Assembly (NCBI GenBank): GCA_016213735.1
Contig: JACQZU010000016.1
Location: forward strand, 55,340-119,339
Reading direction: 5' to 3'
Length of the DNA stretch: 64,000 nt
DNA from: Acidobacteriota bacterium
Lineage (GTDB): Bacteria; Acidobacteriota; Holophagae; Holophagales; Holophagaceae
Position numbers and translations under genes: made by a program. Below, one piece after another: positions 24,814 through 32,091 of the stretch (positions within the stretch are counted from its first letter, which is position 1; the number at the start of each line of letters is the position of its first letter). The notes under the pieces were generated by a model. It ran no database searches and was not told the origin of the DNA. It saw only the letters and a list, made by a program, of their open reading frames with translations.

Positions 24814-25820
24814 TGATGCCCCTCCGGCTGACCGTGATCGCCCTGACCCTCGCCGCCGGCCTGGCCTGCGGGAAGAAGGAAAGCCTCTCCGAGGCTCCCG
24901 CCCTGCCCCAGGTCAAGGTGCGCCTGGCCCCAACCTCCGGGGAAGATGGCGCCCTCTGGGTGGCGGCGAGCCTCCAATCCACACGGAGCGCCACCATCAG
25001 CACCCGGATGGCCGCCCAGGTGCGCCGTGTGCTCGCCCAGGAGGGCCAGCGGGTTCAGGCCGGCGCCCTCCTGCTCTCCCTGTCCGACGACGACCTCCAG
25101 GGCCAGTTGAAGGCCGCGGAGACCGGCCTGGCCGCGGCGGAGGCCTACCTGCGCCGGGTGCAGAACCTCCAGGCCCTCAAGGCCTCCACCCCTGCGGAAC
25201 TGGAGCAGGCCACGGCCCAGGCTGAGCAGGCCCGGGGCGGCGTGGTGGCCCTCAAGGCCCAGATCGCCTACACCCAGATCCGCGCGCCTTTCTCCGGAAC
25301 GGTCCAGGCCCGCCGGGTCAACGAAGGGGACTTCGTGGGGCCAGGCATGCCCCTGCTCGAATTCGTGTCCGAAGGCGCCCTGGAGCTGGTGGCCTCGGTC
25401 TCGGAGGAGGAGGCCAAGGCCCTGAAGGTGGGCCAGAAGGTCCGATTTGAAGTGGAGGGCCGGTCGGGCGAAGGCCAGGTGACGGCCTTGAGCCCCGGCG
25501 GCGACGCCGTGTCCCACCGCGGCACCCTGAGGGCCCGCGTGCTCTCTCCTTCGGGACTGCGCGTGGGCAGTTTCGGGCGGATCCAGGTCCCCGGACTGAA
25601 GCTCCAGGGCCTCAGCATTCCCCGAAGCGCCCTCGTCCAGCGCGGCGAGCTGAGCGGCGTCTTCGTGGCCAGGGAGGGCAAGGCGGAACTCCGCTGGCTG
25701 TCCCTGGGCGAGGCCGCAGGGGACCGACTGCCCGTGAAGGCGGGCCTGAAGGCCGGGGAGGCCGTGATCGATGCGCCGGGCGATCTCAAGGACGGCCAGC
25801 CCGTGGAGGTCCGCCCGTGA
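24813..25820 (+). CDS. RND periplasmic adaptor (membrane fusion protein)
   Basis: A 335-residue adaptor starting at the ATG that overlaps the TolC stop, with AGGAG 7 nt upstream. The N terminus looks like a lipoprotein signal (LAAGLACGKK). It then shows a split lipoyl domain (AAQVRRVLAQEGQRVQAGALL and IRAPFSGTVQARRVNEGDFV) around a helical hairpin rich in Ala and Glu, and a beta-barrel plus membrane-proximal domain at the C terminus. The protein bridges the RND pump and TolC channel. It is coupled at both ends, to tolC by TGATG and to the pump gene by GTGA. Confidence 0.93.
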   Translation: MMPLRLTVIALTLAAGLACGKKESLSEAPALPQVKVRLAPTSGEDGALWVAASLQSTRSATISTRMAAQVRRVLAQEGQRVQAGALLLSLSDDDLQGQLKAAETGLAAAEAYLRRVQNLQALKASTPAELEQATAQAEQARGGVVALKAQIAYTQIRAPFSGTVQARRVNEGDFVGPGMPLLEFVSEGALELVASVSEEEAKALKVGQKVRFEVEGRSGEGQVTALSPGGDAVSHRGTLRARVLSPSGLRVGSFGRIQVPGLKLQGLSIPRSALVQRGELSGVFVAREGKAELRWLSLGEAAGDRLPVKAGLKAGEAVIDAPGDLKDGQPVEVRP

Positions 25821-28800
25821 ACGCCGTCCATCTAGGCCTGGCCGGACGCCTCGCCAAGGGCTTCCTCCGCTCCAAGCTCACGCCCCTCCTCGTCTTCGCC
25901 TCGCTCCTGCTCGGCCTCCTGGCGGTGGGCCTCACCCCTCGGGAGGAGGAGCCCCAGATCGTGGTCCCCATGGTGGATGTCATCATCCCCATGCCCGGGG
26001 CCAGCCCCAAGGAGATCGAAAGCCAGGTCACGACCCCCATGGAAAAGCGCCTCTGGGGCATCCCGGGCGTGGAGTACGTGTACAGCATCAGCCGGCCCAG
26101 CGCCGCCCTGATCACCGTCCGCTTCAAGGTCAACGAGCCCCAGGAGCCCAGCCTGGTCAAGGTTCACCAGGAACTCAGCGCCAACGCCGACCTGTTGCCC
26201 AGCGGCGCCCTGAAGCCCCTGGTTCGCCTGCTGACCATCGACGACGTGCCCTTCCTGGCCCTCACCCTCCATGGCGACGGGCAGACCCCCGGCGAACTTC
26301 GCAAGCTCGGGGAGGCCCTGGGCCGCGAGTTGAGCACGGTGCCCAACGCCGCCCAGGTGAAGGTCATCGGCGGAGCCCGGCGCGTGGTGCGGGTCGAGCC
26401 CGATCCCGACCGCCTCAGGGCCCTGGGGATGTCGCTCGCGGAGCTGCAACCCGCCCTCCAGACCGCCGAGTTGCAACTGCCCGCGGGCGCCCTTGTGGAC
26501 CAGGGAAAGCGCAGGGTGGTGGAAGCCGCGGGGTTCGTCCTCGAGGCCCGGGAGCTGAAGCGCCTGGTCGTGAGCGTGAAGAATGGCCGGGCCATCTACC
26601 TGGGCGACGTGGCCCGGGTGAGCGACGGCCCCGAGCCCGAGCCCCCGATGGTCATGTTCGGCGACCGGGCAGGCTTCCAGAATGCCGTGACCCTCACGCT
26701 GTCCAAACGCATGGGCACCAACGCCACCGAGCTGGCGGAACAGGTGTTGAAGAAGGTGGAGGCACTGCGCGGCGGCCTGGTCCCAAGGGGCCTGGGCCTC
26801 ACCGTGACACGCAACTACGGCGAGACGGCGGGAGAGAAATCCAACGAGCTGATCGAACACCTCCTCATCGCCACCCTCTCGGTCATCGCCCTCATCCTCC
26901 TGGCCATGGGCTGGCGCAGCGCCGTGGTCGTCGCCGTGGCGGTGCCGGTCACCCTGGCCCTCACCCTCCTGATCACCTACCTCTTCGGCTACACGCTGAA
27001 CCGGGTGACCCTCTTCGCCCTCATCTTCTCCATCGGCATCCTGGTGGACGACGCCATCGTGGTGGTGGAGAACATCCACCGGCACATGCACCTGCCTGGG
27101 CCACGGCGGAGCTTCAGCCGCCTGGTGGTGGAGGCGGTGGACGAGGTGGGCAACCCCACCATCCTGGCCACCTTCGCGGTCATCGCCGCCATCCTCCCCA
27201 TGGCCTTCGTGCGCGGCCTCATGGGCCCCTACATGCGACCCATCCCGGTGGGGGCGAGCGTGGCCATGGTCTTCAGCCTGCTCATCGCCTTCGTCATCTC
27301 ACCCTGGGCCAGCCTCAAGGTCTTCCGGAAGGAGGCCCACCTCCCCGACACCGACCCCTCCGGCCTCCATCCCGCGGATCCCGACACCGCCCCCGCGGAA
27401 CCCCTGGTGGACCGCCCCGGGGACGTGCCTGAAGTCGCCCCGGAAACCAGGGTGAGCCGGGCCTACCGCACTGCCATCCGCGCCCTCCTCCACAGGCCCC
27501 TGGTGCGGACCGCCTTCTTCGGCACCGTGGGGCTCCTTCTGGCCGGCGCCGTGGGCCTGGTCCTGGCCGGCGTGGTGAAGGTGAAAATGCTCCCCTTCGA
27601 CAACAAGTCGGAGTTCATGGTCCAGCTGGACCTCCCTGCGGGTACCCCGAGGGAGGACGCTTTCGCCGCGGGACGGCGGATCGCGGCCCGCCTCCTCCAG
27701 GAGCCCACGGTCCGGGACGCCCAGGTCTACGCGGGCGAGGCGGCCCCCTTCACCTTCGTGGGCATGGTGCGGCACAGCTTCCTCCGGCAGGAGGCGGACA
27801 TGGTGGACGTTCAGGTGAACCTGGTGCCCAAGGGCGAGCGGAAGGAACAGAGCCACGACATCGTCGTGCGCCTCCGGCCGGAGCTGGAGAAGATCTCCCG
27901 GCCTCTCGGGGCGCGCATGAAGCTCGTGGAGATCCCGCCCGGGCCGCCGGTCATGGACACCCTCGTCGCGGAGATCTACGGCCCGAGCGAGTCCGAACGC
28001 CTCCGCTACGCGAAGGAGGTGGAGAGGGCCTTCACCGAGGTGGGCGGCGTGGTCGACGTGGACAGCAGCCTCAACCCCACGGCCCCCAAGCTCACCCTCA
28101 CCCTGGACCGGGAGAAGGCCGCCCTCCACGGGGTCGCCCCCAGCCACGCGATCCAGACCCTCTACATGGCCGGGCAGGGGCACGCCGCTGGAAGCTTCCA
28201 CGTGCTCAGGGGGGCCACCCAGGTTCCGGTCCAGATCCAGCTCCCCGCGGAAAAGCGGCAGCGCCTCGAACAGTTGCTCCAGCTCACCGTGCCCGGAATG
28301 CGAGGCCCGGTCCCCCTTTCCGAACTCGTGGCGGTCCAGGAAGGACCTGAAGCGCCCATGATCTTCCACAAGAACCTCATGCCCGTTTCCTACGTCTTCG
28401 GGGACCTGGCCGGGGCCATCGAGAGCCCGGTCTATGCCCTGGCGGCGCTCAACCGCAAGCTCGACCAGGTCAAGGGCAGCGACGGCCGGCCCGTCGCCCG
28501 GCTGGGCCTCGCCCACCCCTCGGACACCGAAAAACTGGTCATGAAGTGGGACGGGGAATGGCACATCACCCTGGAGGTCTTCCGGGACCTGGGCCTGGCC
28601 TTTGCCGCGGTGCTGGTGCTGATCTTCGTCCTGGTGGTGGGCTGGTTCGAGAGCTTCGAGATCCCCTGGGTGATCCTCGTGCCCATCCCCCTCTCCCTCA
28701 TCGGCATCATCCCGGCCCACGGACTCCTGGGCGCCTTCTTCACCGCCACCAGCATGATCGGCTTCATCGCCGGAGCCGGCATCATCGTGAGGAACAGCAT

Positions 28801-29107
28801 CATCCTGGTGGATTTCATTGAGCTGAAGCTGCGAGAGGGGATGCCCCTGGCCCTCGCCGTGGAGGAGGCCGGCGTCGTCCGCTTCAGACCCATCCTGCTC
28901 ACCGCCATGGCGGTCATCGTGGGCTCCCTCGTCATGCTCGCGGACCCCATCTTCCAGGGATTGGCCATCAGCCTCATGGCCGGGTCCGTGGCCGCCACCT
29001 TGCTCTCTGTTCCATCCATTCCCATCCTCTACTTCCTCGTCGCCCGCCGCGGCCGGGCCGCCGAACTCCAGCGGCAAGGCGCGATGGAGACCGTGGACCC
29101 GGCATGA
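25817..29107 (+). CDS. RND efflux pump permease
   Basis: A 1096-residue inner-membrane pump starting at GTG within the adaptor stop. It has the duplicated RND layout: a first helix (LTPLLVFASLLLGLLAVGL), a large periplasmic loop, TM2-6, a cytoplasmic linker rich in Pro/Asp (about residues 510-550), TM7, a second periplasmic loop and TM8-12. The proton-relay acidic pair is kept in GILVDDAIVVVEN, but the Lys of TM10 seen in AcrB is Arg here (IIVRNSIILVDF). It belongs to a branch that I associate with sulfur/redox gene sets rather than drug operons; the substrate is unknown. Confidence 0.93.
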   Translation: MNAVHLGLAGRLAKGFLRSKLTPLLVFASLLLGLLAVGLTPREEEPQIVVPMVDVIIPMPGASPKEIESQVTTPMEKRLWGIPGVEYVYSISRPSAALITVRFKVNEPQEPSLVKVHQELSANADLLPSGALKPLVRLLTIDDVPFLALTLHGDGQTPGELRKLGEALGRELSTVPNAAQVKVIGGARRVVRVEPDPDRLRALGMSLAELQPALQTAELQLPAGALVDQGKRRVVEAAGFVLEARELKRLVVSVKNGRAIYLGDVARVSDGPEPEPPMVMFGDRAGFQNAVTLTLSKRMGTNATELAEQVLKKVEALRGGLVPRGLGLTVTRNYGETAGEKSNELIEHLLIATLSVIALILLAMGWRSAVVVAVAVPVTLALTLLITYLFGYTLNRVTLFALIFSIGILVDDAIVVVENIHRHMHLPGPRRSFSRLVVEAVDEVGNPTILATFAVIAAILPMAFVRGLMGPYMRPIPVGASVAMVFSLLIAFVISPWASLKVFRKEAHLPDTDPSGLHPADPDTAPAEPLVDRPGDVPEVAPETRVSRAYRTAIRALLHRPLVRTAFFGTVGLLLAGAVGLVLAGVVKVKMLPFDNKSEFMVQLDLPAGTPREDAFAAGRRIAARLLQEPTVRDAQVYAGEAAPFTFVGMVRHSFLRQEADMVDVQVNLVPKGERKEQSHDIVVRLRPELEKISRPLGARMKLVEIPPGPPVMDTLVAEIYGPSESERLRYAKEVERAFTEVGGVVDVDSSLNPTAPKLTLTLDREKAALHGVAPSHAIQTLYMAGQGHAAGSFHVLRGATQVPVQIQLPAEKRQRLEQLLQLTVPGMRGPVPLSELVAVQEGPEAPMIFHKNLMPVSYVFGDLAGAIESPVYALAALNRKLDQVKGSDGRPVARLGLAHPSDTEKLVMKWDGEWHITLEVFRDLGLAFAAVLVLIFVLVVGWFESFEIPWVILVPIPLSLIGIIPAHGLLGAFFTATSMIGFIAGAGIIVRNSIILVDFIELKLREGMPLALAVEEAGVVRFRPILLTAMAVIVGSLVMLADPIFQGLAISLMAGSVAATLLSVPSIPILYFLVARRGRAAELQRQGAMETVDPA

Positions 29108-29108
29108 A

Positions 29109-29166
29109 CGAAGGCCTGGGCGCCAAGGGCCCGGCCTCGGAGCCACCCTTCTTCCCTGGGCCTTCG
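29109..29166 (+). promoter_or_regulatory. Inverted repeat between pump gene and small redox genes
   Basis: CGAAGGCC (29109-29116) and GGCCTTCG (29159-29166) can pair around a 42-nt loop that is itself GC-rich, followed by CTTTCTT-type pyrimidine runs. It lies in the only sizeable gap (99 nt) of this operon and may attenuate or process the transcript between the pump and the downstream thiol genes. Confidence 0.4.
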
Positions 29167-29206
29167 CGTTGAAAACCTTTCTTCCCTTTCCAAGGAGCCC
29201 CCGAAC

Positions 29207-29422
29207 ATGAACGCAGACCGCATCGTCCACTCCGCCGCCGGCACCATGGTGCTGGCAAGCCTCGCCCTGGCCCGCTGGCACAACCCGAATTGGGTGTGGC
29301 TCACGGTGTTCGTGGGAGCCAACCTCCTGCAGAGCGGCCTCACCAACTGGTGCCTGTTGACCTCCATCCTCGCAAGGCTGGGCGTCCCCACCGAGGGCAG
29401 CTGCGGCGTTTCCAGGGCCTGA
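29207..29422 (+). CDS. DUF2892 (YgaP-type) membrane protein
   Basis: A 71-residue protein with two hydrophobic helices. Signatures of the DUF2892/YgaP transmembrane family are present: MNADRIVHSAAGTMVLASL at the N terminus, NPNWVWLTVFVGANLLQSGL in the middle and a final NWCLLTSILARLGV. In YgaP this module is fused to a rhodanese domain and has been linked to thiocyanate or sulfide handling; here the rhodanese is a separate gene four positions downstream. AAGGAG precedes the ATG. Its role is probably to anchor or channel sulfur species at the inner membrane. Confidence 0.88.
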   Translation: MNADRIVHSAAGTMVLASLALARWHNPNWVWLTVFVGANLLQSGLTNWCLLTSILARLGVPTEGSCGVSRA

Positions 29423-29423
29423 A

Positions 29424-29612
29424 ATGAGCCTGTTCGTGGCCAAACGCCTCGCCCTGGGCCTCCTCGTCGGGGGCGGCCTGGGTTACGTCTGGCATCGCCT
29501 GGTGGGATGCAGCACGGGGGCCTGCCCTCTCACCGCCACGCCCCTCCGGGGCATTCTCTACGGCGCTTTCATGGGTGTGGTCTGGGCCCTTTCGGGCCGC
29601 GCCCAATCCTGA
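29424..29612 (+). CDS. DUF6132-like small membrane protein
   Basis: A 62-residue protein with two hydrophobic segments around a polar turn VGCSTGACPLTATPLRG. The two Cys in this turn and the overall pattern match the small family labelled DUF6132, usually found beside thioredoxin and rhodanese genes. It follows DUF2892 with a 1-nt gap and so is certainly co-transcribed. A thiol-exchange role for the Cys pair is an inference. Confidence 0.75.
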   Translation: MSLFVAKRLALGLLVGGGLGYVWHRLVGCSTGACPLTATPLRGILYGAFMGVVWALSGRAQS

Positions 29613-29651
29613 CCCCCTCCACCCCTTCCACTCCGGTTCGAAAGGCACCCC

Positions 29652-29975
29652 ATGTCCAACGTCATCCACATCAACACCGCAGCCTTCCCCAAGGCCAAGG
29701 AGTCCGGAAAGCCTGTGCTCATCGACTTCTGGGCCCCCTGGTGCGGCCCCTGCCGCCTGCAGGGCCCCATCCTTGACCAGGTGTCCCAGCAGGTGGGAGA
29801 CCGGGCCATCGTGGCCAAGGTGAACGTGGACGAAGAGCCCACACTGGCCTCGGAATTCGGCATCCAGAGCATCCCCACCCTGGTGGTCCTGAAGGGCGAC
29901 CGGGTCCTCAAACGGATGGTGGGGGTCCAGCAGGCGGGTACCCTGGTGGGCGCCCTCGAGGCCGCGGGAGCCTGA
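29652..29975 (+). CDS. Thioredoxin
   Basis: A 107-residue thioredoxin with the catalytic WCGPC in a standard context (VLIDFWAPWCGPC) and the cis-Pro loop in GIQSIPTLVV. There is no signal peptide, so it acts in the cytoplasm. Unlike a housekeeping trxA it sits in the ArsR-controlled operon, one nucleotide short of the rhodanese gene (TGATG overlap), pointing to reduction of persulfides or of protein disulfides formed under sulfur stress. Confidence 0.95.
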   Translation: MSNVIHINTAAFPKAKESGKPVLIDFWAPWCGPCRLQGPILDQVSQQVGDRAIVAKVNVDEEPTLASEFGIQSIPTLVVLKGDRVLKRMVGVQQAGTLVGALEAAGA

Positions 29976-30328
29976 TGAACCTGGGTCGCATCGCCCTCTA
30001 TGTCCTGGCCGCCTTCGGGGTCTTCTTCCTGCTGAGGACGATCCTCCGGCTGCGGGGCCTCTCCCCGGAGGCCATCGCGGACCTGAAGTCCCGGGGCGCC
30101 CGCGTGCTGGACGTGCGTACCCGCGCGGAGTTCGCCTCCGGCCACGCCCTGGGTTCGGTCAACATCCCTCTGGACCAGCTGGAAGGGCGCTTGCAGGAAC
30201 TGGACAGAGGGAAGCCCCTCATCGTGGTATGCGCCACCGGTTCCCGCAGCGCATTCGCCAAGACCCTGCTCGAACGCGCCGGATTCCCCGAGGTCGCCAA
30301 CGGCGGCCCCTGGCAGCGCGTTTCCTGA
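29975..30328 (+). CDS. Membrane-anchored single-domain rhodanese
   Basis: A 117-residue sulfurtransferase. One N-terminal hydrophobic helix (IALYVLAAFGVFFLL) anchors a rhodanese domain with VLDVRTRAEFASGHALGSVN and the active loop VVCATGSRS, whose Cys forms the persulfide. Translation is coupled to thioredoxin by TGATG, so the two proteins probably work as a pair: sulfur loaded on the rhodanese and removed as sulfide by the reductant. Which side of the membrane the domain faces is not certain; positively charged residues after the helix favour the cytoplasm. Confidence 0.92.
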   Translation: MNLGRIALYVLAAFGVFFLLRTILRLRGLSPEAIADLKSRGARVLDVRTRAEFASGHALGSVNIPLDQLEGRLQELDRGKPLIVVCATGSRSAFAKTLLERAGFPEVANGGPWQRVS

Positions 30329-30345
30329 ATCCAAGGAGGAGCCCC

Positions 30346-30729
30346 GTGCCCGCCTACGCCCACCGCAAGACCGTCCCCTATCCCTTCGCCCAGGCCCTGG
30401 AGCGCACCCGGGCCGCCCTGGCCGCCCAGGGCTTCGGGGTGCCCGTGGAGATGGACACCCAGGCCATCTTCATGGCCAAACTGGGGAAGGCGAGCCCCCG
30501 GAGGGTCATCCTGGGGGCCTGCCTCCCCCAGGTGGCCTTCCAGGCGCTGGAGGCGGAGCCCGAGATCGCGGTCCTCCTGCCCTGCAACGTCGTGGTCACC
30601 GAACAGCCCGGTGGCGCCCTGGTCACCACCATTGCCGCCCAGGAGCTTTTCAGGCTCACCCGCCAGGTGGACCCGGCCCACGCCGGGGTGGTGGACCAGA
30701 AGCTCCTGGCGGCCCTCGCCGCGATCTGA
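30346..30729 (+). CDS. DUF302 protein
   Basis: A 127-residue protein of the DUF302 family, recognised by the segment PYPFAQALERTRAALAAQGFGV and ILGACLPQVAFQALEAEPEIAVLLPCNVVV. The start is GTG at 30346 with AAGGAGGA ahead of it. The fold is known from structures but the function is not; these genes often travel with sulfur-metabolism and rhodanese genes. Two Cys, in GACLPQ and LPCNVV, are placed where a small ligand or persulfide could bind, which is only a suggestion. It is 17 nt after the rhodanese gene. Confidence 0.88.
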   Translation: MPAYAHRKTVPYPFAQALERTRAALAAQGFGVPVEMDTQAIFMAKLGKASPRRVILGACLPQVAFQALEAEPEIAVLLPCNVVVTEQPGGALVTTIAAQELFRLTRQVDPAHAGVVDQKLLAALAAI

Positions 30730-30738
30730 GGAGGATCC

Positions 30739-31158
30739 ATGGAGACCATGACCAGTTCCGTCGCCTGGACCTCGGGGATGGCCTTCCAGGCCGACCTCGA
30801 GGGCTTCGCATTCACCCTCGATGCTCTGCCCGAATCCGGCGGCCAGGCATCCGGACCCCGGCCCAAGGGGCTCGTCCTCACCGCCCTGGCCGGGTGCACC
30901 GCCATGGACGTGGTGTCCATCCTGGCCAAGATGCGCGTGCCCCTGGAGGGATTCCGGGTCGAGGTGGAGGCGCCCCTCACGGAGGAACACCCCAAGGTCT
31001 TCGGCGCCGTGAAAGTCCGCTACGTCTTCAAGGGGAAGGACCTGCCGATGGACAAGCTCGAACGCGCCGTCCAGCTTTCGGAGGAACGCTATTGCGGGGT
31101 CAGCGCCATGCTCCGGAAGGCCGCTCCGATCACCTCCGAGATCCGGGTGGAGGGGTGA
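30739..31158 (+). CDS. OsmC/Ohr-family thiol peroxidase-like protein
   Basis: A 139-residue OsmC-family protein, last in the operon. The two conserved redox Cys are present in LAGCTAMDV and ERYCGVSAM. OsmC/Ohr proteins reduce organic or sulfur hydroperoxides through a Cys pair, and some OsmC-like members are implicated in persulfide removal. The ATG has a GAGGAT box. Presence at the end of an operon with thioredoxin and rhodanese suggests detoxification of reactive sulfur rather than osmotic stress; inference. Confidence 0.88.
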   Translation: METMTSSVAWTSGMAFQADLEGFAFTLDALPESGGQASGPRPKGLVLTALAGCTAMDVVSILAKMRVPLEGFRVEVEAPLTEEHPKVFGAVKVRYVFKGKDLPMDKLERAVQLSEERYCGVSAMLRKAAPITSEIRVEG

Positions 31159-31184
31159 GCCGAGCCTTCCCCTGGAGGAAGCGA

Positions 31185-31190
31185 TAGGCT
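31185..31190 (+). promoter_or_regulatory. -10 element for yicC
   Basis: TAGGCT lies 20 nt upstream of the yicC ATG, with GGAGGT between them. The same hexamer serves the tRNA-Ser promoter at 63824-63829. No convincing -35 was found. Confidence 0.35.
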
Positions 31191-31209
31191 GGAGGGCGGA
31201 GGTCCTCCC

Positions 31210-32085
31210 ATGCGTTCCATGACGGCCTACGCCGAGGCCACGCGGCCGCTGCAGAGCGGACGGGTTCGAATGTCGCTGCGCAGCGTCAATGGGAAGGGCC
31301 TGGATCTCAACCTCAGGCTGCATCCGGCCCTCTTCTCCCTGGAGGCCGCGCTCCGGGCCAAGGTGCGGGATCGTGCCCTCCGGGGAAAATTGGACCTCGC
31401 CGTGGAGGTCCTGGACGAGGCGGCCCTGGAACCGCGCATCAACCGCCCCCTGCTGAGAAGCATCGCCAAGGCGTGGGCCGAGGAGGCGGAGTGGCTCAAG
31501 CTTCCCCCCTTCACCCCTGAAGCCTTTTTTCGCCTGCCGGGGGCCTGGATGCCCGCAGACTCCGACCTGGCCGCCCACCTGGAATCGGCCGTCATGGCCT
31601 GCCTCGAGGACCTGCTCGCCTCCTGGAACAAGGCGAGGGAGGCCGAGGGCGCCCGCCTCGACCCGTTCTTCCGGGAAGGGGCCGCTCGCCTTCGGGCGTG
31701 CTGCGACGCCCTCTCCTCCGAAGCTCTCGCCCAGGCAGCCGAACTTCCCGTCCTGTTCCAGCAGCGGATCGCCAAGGTCCTGGAGGAGGCCAACCTGAAG
31801 GGGGAACTGCCGGCCGAACGGCTCTTGGCGGAGGCCGGGGTCCTGGCCGAGCGGCAGGATGTTCGGGAAGAGCTGGTGCGCCTCGCCTCCCACCTGGACG
31901 ACCTCCAGGTCCGCCTGGAGGCACGGACCCTCGGGGGCAAGGCCCTGGATGTGTGGTGCCAGGAGGTGCTGCGTGAACTGAACACCATCGGCAGCAAGTG
32001 CAGGCGTCTGGCCATGACCCGGCTGGTGATGGAGGGGAAGCAGACCCTGGACCAGCTTCGCGAGCAGGCGGCCAACCTGGAATGA
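31210..32085 (+). CDS. yicC: YicC-family endoribonuclease
   Basis: A 291-residue protein with both YicC signatures: the N-terminal MRSMTAYAEA and SLRSVNGKGLDLNLRLHP, and the C-terminal DUF1732 segment GKALDVWCQEVLRELNTIGSK followed by the terminal helix. Members are manganese-dependent endoribonucleases that help turn over some small RNAs. GGAGGT precedes the ATG. It is transcribed separately from the sulfur operon (51-nt gap with its own -10) and converges, 6 nt away, with the sensor diguanylate cyclase. Confidence 0.93.
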   Translation: MRSMTAYAEATRPLQSGRVRMSLRSVNGKGLDLNLRLHPALFSLEAALRAKVRDRALRGKLDLAVEVLDEAALEPRINRPLLRSIAKAWAEEAEWLKLPPFTPEAFFRLPGAWMPADSDLAAHLESAVMACLEDLLASWNKAREAEGARLDPFFREGAARLRACCDALSSEALAQAAELPVLFQQRIAKVLEEANLKGELPAERLLAEAGVLAERQDVREELVRLASHLDDLQVRLEARTLGGKALDVWCQEVLRELNTIGSKCRRLAMTRLVMEGKQTLDQLREQAANLE

Positions 32086-32091
32086 GGTCCG

